This document shows, in pieces, positions 59,286 to 64,000 of a stretch of 64,000 bases of DNA. The stretch is taken from assembly GCA_009192285.1 (NCBI GenBank), contig CM018606.1, forward strand, positions 982,081 through 1,046,080. The letters run 5' to 3'. The notes under the pieces are model-generated. The model was not told the DNA's origin. It saw only the letters and a list, made by a program, of their open reading frames with translations, and searched no databases. This stretch comes from Morchella semilibera (taxonomy: Eukaryota; Ascomycota; Pezizomycetes; Pezizales; Morchellaceae). How positions within the stretch are numbered: position 1 is the first letter of the stretch; every line of letters begins with the position of its first letter. A program made the translations under genes and the position numbers.

Positions 59286-62200
59286 ATGGAAGCCGCGGAT
59301 CCTCTGTCGTGTGTCTACAAAAAAGCTCTCGAGAGCTATGAAGAACTATACAGACAGCGAAAACTCAAGCCTGACCAGCTGGCCTTGATCAAGGGTCAGG
59401 CTAGCATAAGCGAGGTCTTACAAGATATCAGCAGGACGAAAGTCAAATACGAGTCAGAGAGAAGCGCTGTATCAAAGCTAGTACACAAAATTACTCCCGC
59501 TTATATTGATAAGTTAGACCGAGCTTCTAAAATAGTGGAAGTAGCTATCCAGTCTAGTAAGTATCATTCTATAGCTACATATGTAACATTAATGGCTACA
59601 TGTGTATTTTTTATATTTTATCTTCTAACTGCCTGTACTTACATTTCTAGATCCCAAAATAGTGGCTCTTGTATGGAGTGGCATTAAATTTATTGTTCTG
59701 GTATGCCCGAACTAGCTAGGGCTGCGCATCTGAGGATTTACAAGCCTAATTTGACGATTGAATTTAAACACAGATATCTCAGGACATATTCCATACATAC
59801 GCCAGGATATGTGATATTATGGAGAAGATATCACTCTGTTTAGAGCGCTTTTCAGAAATTGCCGGACTATATCAGGTGACAAAGCTTCTTGATTCAAGAT
59901 TTGTGACGCTTTACTGCGACATAATAGAGTTTTGCTTGAAGACGATCGAATTCTATGCTAGATCAAAGTGGCGTAAGATACCTAGAAATGTTCCTTTTTA
60001 TGTATTTCATAGTGGTCTAATCTGGATACTTCAACAGGAAAATTTGCAGCATCCCTTATAAATATAGGATCTCTGCACGAACCTTTTGATGAATTATTAA
60101 AGAAAATTTGCGATCATGCCGAAGAAATCGAGAAAGCTGCAGATGTTGAGCACCAAAAAAGGACAAAAAATAGTAAGTCAAAATAATTGAACAGCTATCA
60201 AATGACCTGTACTAATTTCCAAATAGTTGAGTTGAAGGTTCAATCCCAAGGTAGTAACCAAGCTACCAGCCTACATGTATCCAACGAATACAGGTCGTAA
60301 TCTAACTGTTTTCCAGCTATGGGTACTGTGGCCGTAAATCCGTCTCAAAAGATAGTTTTTATACCAAATATCCTGCACCCACTATTCACGGGTCGAGCGA
60401 AGCAGCTCGAGACAATAAGCCAGTCCTTAAGTCTGACAACGCCTAACTCCAAACGGATAGCAATCTATGGGATGCCCGGCGTCGGAAAAACCCAACTCGC
60501 CCTAAAATATGCGACCGAAAATACTAGTATCTACCAAAATATCTTCCACGTCCAGGCAACGGCGAGAGAACAACTTACTCAAGATTACCAATCTCTTTAC
60601 GGCCTCCTTCGGCTACGTGAAGCTTCATCCTCTGACTCGGGTCTCGGGGTTGAACGCGTTAAGAACTGGCTGGTCAATCATCACGACTGGCTTATTATAT
60701 TCGATAATGTCATTGAAATCTCCGTGGTTCGCGAGTTCATTCCTGCGGTATCATCGGGCTCAATGATCTTTACGATGCGTGATAGGAATATAGCGAGACA
60801 GTTGGGATCGGCGGGGATAATTGAGCTTTTACCTATGGACGAAGATGATGGGGTCGATTTGGTGCTCAAAATTTCGGGGGAATGCGCCCAATCCGCCGAT
60901 CTAAAATTGCGTAACTTGGCAATTGAAATCAACCGTGAGCTTGGGGGTTTACCTCTTGCCTTGGAGCAGGGAGCTTCTTTTGCGATGGATCGATACTGGA
61001 GCCTAGAACGATATCTAGGCCGATTACGAACACAAAAACTCAAGACGTTAAATCCGGAGGGGACTAGCAACTCCAATTTTTACTCCTCATTCATGCTTGC
61101 TATAGATGGGATTACACCTGAGGCCATGATTCTTTTGGGAATAGTTTCCTACCTGGATCACCAAAATGTCCCTTTGAACCTTTTCTCGGAAGCCTCTAAA
61201 ACGAAGGGCTTATCGAATTTTCTCCGAGATCTTGATAAAACTGTTAGTCTAGCACCTAATACCATCAGACTGTTCAGCAAGCTCAAGGACACCCCTAACA
61301 ACTCCAAAACAAAAAATGAGTTCTCCACACGTCTAAAAAAGCTGATAATGGACGAGAACGAGCTCGAGAACGCAATAACATGTCTCCAAGAATCCGCACT
61401 TATTCGGAGGAAAGAAGCAGGTTCTATCTGGATGCACGATCTTACTCGCGATATAAGTGAGAGTCTCATAGTTCCAAATGAGCAAGGGCTTTTTATATCA
61501 ATAGCGATTGCTTTGAGTAAAAATGCCTTTGAACCCCATGTGGACGGAGGTTATGAGGCATGGGTTATATGTGACCCTTTTACATCACATGTAGTAACTG
61601 CCCTGAAACATGCCGAAGCCAAAGGGATACCTTTCTCGGAGACACGGGGTGCAATGGGGGTTTTAACTAAATACTATTATAAAAGAAATCGCTTCAATGA
61701 AGACTTGTACTGGCTCGAGAATATATTGGTTGGGAAGGAGAAATCCCTGGGGAAGGACCATCTCGATACTCTGGGCACGGTCCACGAGATAGCTTTAGTG
61801 TTCGAGAAAAAGGGTGAAAATGACAAAGCACTGGAGTGGTACGAGCGTGCACTTGCTGGGAGGGAGAAATCCCTGGGGAAGGACCACCCCAATACTCTGA
61901 CCACGGTCAACAACATGGCCCTAGTGTTCGAGAGCAAGGGTGAAAATGACAAAGCACTGGAGTGGTACGAGCGTGCACTTGCTGGGAGGGAGAAATCCCT
62001 AGGGAAGGACCACCCCAATACTCTGTCCACGGTCCACAACATGGCTGCAGTGTTCAGGAACCAGGGTGAAAATGACAAAGCACTGGAGTGGTTCGGGCGT
62101 GCACTTGCTGGGAGGGAGAAATCCCTGGGGAAGGACCACCCCAATACTCTGACCACGGTCAACAACATAGCTTTAGTGTTCGAGAAAAAGGGTGAAAATG

Positions 62201-63216
62201 ACAAAGCACTGGAGTGGTACGAGCGTGCACTTGCTGGGAGGGAGAAATCCCTAGGGAAGGACCACCCCAATACTCTGACCACGGTCAACAACATGGCCCT
62301 AGTGTTCGAGAGCAAGGGTGAAAATGACAAAGCACTGGAGTGGTACGAGCGTGCACTTACTGGGTGTGAGGAATTCCTGGGGAAGGACCACCCCGATACT
62401 CTGACCACGGTCAACAACATGGCCCTAGTGTTCAAGAAAAAGGGTGAAAATGACAAAGCACTGGAGTGGTTCGAGCGTGCACTTTCTGGGGGTGAGAAAT
62501 CCCTGGGGAAGGACCACCCCAATACTCTGACCACGGTCAACAACATGGCCCTAGTGTTCGGGAGCAAGGGTGAAAATGACAAAGCACTGGAGTGGTTCGA
62601 GCGTGCACTTGCTGGGAGGGAGAAATCCCTGGGGAAGGACCACCCCGATACTCTGGGCACGGTCAACAACATGGCTGCAGTGTTCAAGGACAAGGGTGAA
62701 AACGACAAAGCACTGGAGTGGTTCGGGCGTGCACTTTCTGGGGGTGAGAAATCCCTGGGGAAGGACCACCCCGGTACTCTGACCGTGGTCAACAACATGG
62801 CTTCAGTGTTCAGCAACGAGGGTGAAAATGAAAAAGCACTGGAGTGGTACGAGCGTGCACTTGCTGGGAGGGAGAAACGCTTGGGGAAGGACCACCCCGA
62901 TACTCTGAACACGGTCCACAACATGGCTTTAGTGTTCAGCGATCAGGGTGAAAATGAAAAAGCACTGGAGTGGTACGAGCGTGCACTTGCTGGGAGGGAG
63001 AAACGCTTGGGGAAGGACCACCCCACTACTCTGAACACGGTCCACAACATGGCTTTAGTGTTCAGCAACCAGGGTGAAAATGAAAAAGCACTGGAGTGGC
63101 TCGAGCGTGCACTTGCTGGGAGGGAGAAACGCTTGGGGAAGGACCACCCCCATACTCTGCTGTCGTCTGTCGGGGTTGAGTATTTACGAAAGAAACTTTT
63201 GGTTACTTCAGAATGA
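59286..63216 (+). CDS. Fungal NLR/STAND receptor: helical N-domain, NB-ARC-type NTPase, TPR repeats
   Basis: Six exons (59286-59556, 59651-59700, 59774-59972, 60038-60172, 60227-60250, 60317-63216) give 1192 aa. The N-terminal 225 residues are helical and carry KIVALVWSGIKFIVLISQDI, the line typical of fungal STAND N-domains (DUF7708 type). The NTPase follows: FTGRAKQLETI, P-loop IYGMPGVGKTQLALKY (about 277-292), Walker B WLIIFDN (about 351-357), GSMIFTMRDRN and GLPLALEQGA (about 437). A winged-helix-like part contains IRRKEAGSIWMHDLTRD. Residues 700-1161 are eleven 42-residue TPRs, plus a broken twelfth. Such proteins switch on by ligand-driven oligomerisation in non-self recognition. The ligand and output here are unknown. 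All five introns join in phase. Confidence 0.9.
61735..63159 (+). repeat. Coding tandem array, 126-bp period (TPR units)
   Basis: Eleven full units and a partial twelfth of exactly 126 bp, each encoding GKDHP.TL..V..MA.VF then GEN.KALEW..RAL. Units differ at few bases, mostly in the codons after VF. A stretch of about 190 bp starting TTCGAGAAAAAGGG at 61801 recurs nearly unchanged at 62179, exactly three periods on, so multi-unit blocks have been duplicated. Confidence 0.95.
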
Positions 63217-64000
63217 TTACTGTTTATGATCTCTTATATATCATGTCACATCTGATTTCCTTTGCATTATCGTCCAGGAAAAAAAATCTACTTGTAAATA
63301 CCTATATACCTTAGTATCTCTGTACATATCATTGTCCATTTTTTTATCTCTTTCTTTTTATCTCTCTCTTATATATTTGGGAGGTAGTAGGGGCTGGTGG
63401 TATGGCTACATGTGCTTGCACTGGTCGGAGGTTCTGGGGGCGCACGAGGTATTCACCAATCCTAAGGCTGTTCGGCATGAACTTGAATATATAGCTAACA
63501 TCAGCTTTCATCTCTCAATGATATAGATTAGGCTCGAAACTTGCGAATCTATTGAATCGGCAAGATGGATCAGGGCGGGTCGGATGAGTCTAATTATATA
63601 TATGTAGGCCGCCAGTACGTTCTGCAGGACAAGGTTTATCCGTTAGGTAATGTCGTAAACCTTATATAGGATACTTGTTGGGCCCTGGAATAGACCTCAA
63701 GATGATGTGCGAACTTCCTAAAGTATCGAAGAAATTTTATGGGGGATACAACGATATCGGGGGTGGAAATGATCGTTATGTATGATTTTGGGACAGACTA
63801 CATCGCCCCGCATGAACTCATTGAAATCCAAATTACTCTCCAACGTACCAAGGGCGCTGTTGGTAGAAGAGATAAGTGTACACGCAATCGATCACTCGGG
63901 AATCGTTATAAGACCCACAGGTCTTTCATTGGCGGGGAACACAAACATTGTATATAAGTTAGCAAGACCGTGTTTCATGGGTACATGTAGCCAGATGCTA
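63217..64000. other. NLR 3' flank to window end
   Basis: AT-rich 3' flank with a CT/TA-rich stretch at 63345-63380 and one TACATGTA at 63983. One doubtful small gene is listed at 63565-63785. Confidence 0.5.
63565..63785 (+). CDS. Doubtful small two-exon frame
   Basis: Exons 63565-63646 and 63694-63785 would give 57 aa, MDQGGSDESNYIYVGRQYVL then LQDKVYPL and DLKMMCELPKVSKKFYGG. The intron is 47 nt with an acceptable GTAATG donor and TAG acceptor but no good branch site. The residue pattern looks protein-like. It may instead be the first part of a larger gene running out of the window, or chance. Confidence 0.25.

Noticed and set aside
61677-62924. 415-codon open frame on the minus strand across the NLR repeats
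   Set aside because: It is a by-product of the 126-bp period (a multiple of three): one stop-free antisense unit is copied eleven times. The plus strand has clear TPR and NTPase motifs.

Overview
This window comes from the nuclear genome of a filamentous ascomycete. Its genes are split by short introns of about 45-130 nt with GT..AG ends and CTAAC-like branch sites. It carries a fungal-type kinetochore protein (Cnl2/NKP2 family), the sterol gene ERG25 and fungal homologues of RET2, NOG2, TTI1, YPP1, EBP2, GPI18, NOC4, SUV3 and EAF3. Spacers are long and packed with the palindrome TACATGTA. I lean towards an early-diverging Pezizomycotina lineage such as Pezizomycetes, but that is a weak inference.

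Layout. 0-15 kb is a housekeeping block: RET2 (delta-COP), NOG2, two mitochondrial ribosomal proteins (mS35, uS9m), the TTT-complex subunit TTI1 and ribosomal protein uL4, broken by one 2 kb repeat-rich spacer. 15-30 kb holds ERG25, a YPP1/TTC7-like TPR protein, EBP2, GPI18 and an AVT3-like vacuolar amino-acid transporter. 29.6-44.6 kb is the accessory part. It has a 5.4 kb gene-free stretch, a degenerate SNF2-type helicase probably spliced to an upstream open frame of unknown function, a Cys/His-rich orphan, a SAP-domain mitochondrial protein, a 95-residue two-exon orphan, and several inverted-repeat (MITE-like) elements. 44.6-57.8 kb returns to housekeeping: NOC4, a Ser/Thr kinase, SUV3, an intron-containing tRNA-Val, a secretory-pathway membrane protein, an NKP2-like protein and EAF3. 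59.3-63.2 kb is a fungal NLR (STAND) gene with an alpha-helical N-terminus, an NB-ARC-type NTPase and 11 and a half nearly identical 42-residue TPR units.

How the genes relate. No metabolic cluster or operon-like grouping is visible. NOG2, EBP2, NOC4 and uL4 all serve 60S/40S ribosome production but are scattered. Two close divergent pairs (NOG2/mS35 and NKP2/EAF3) may share promoters. The most interesting locus is the NLR, whose repeats look homogenised at DNA level except for a few clustered codons, the pattern expected of a fast-evolving non-self recognition receptor. Gene models were built by hand from splice signals and frame continuity; every exon sum reported is a multiple of three.
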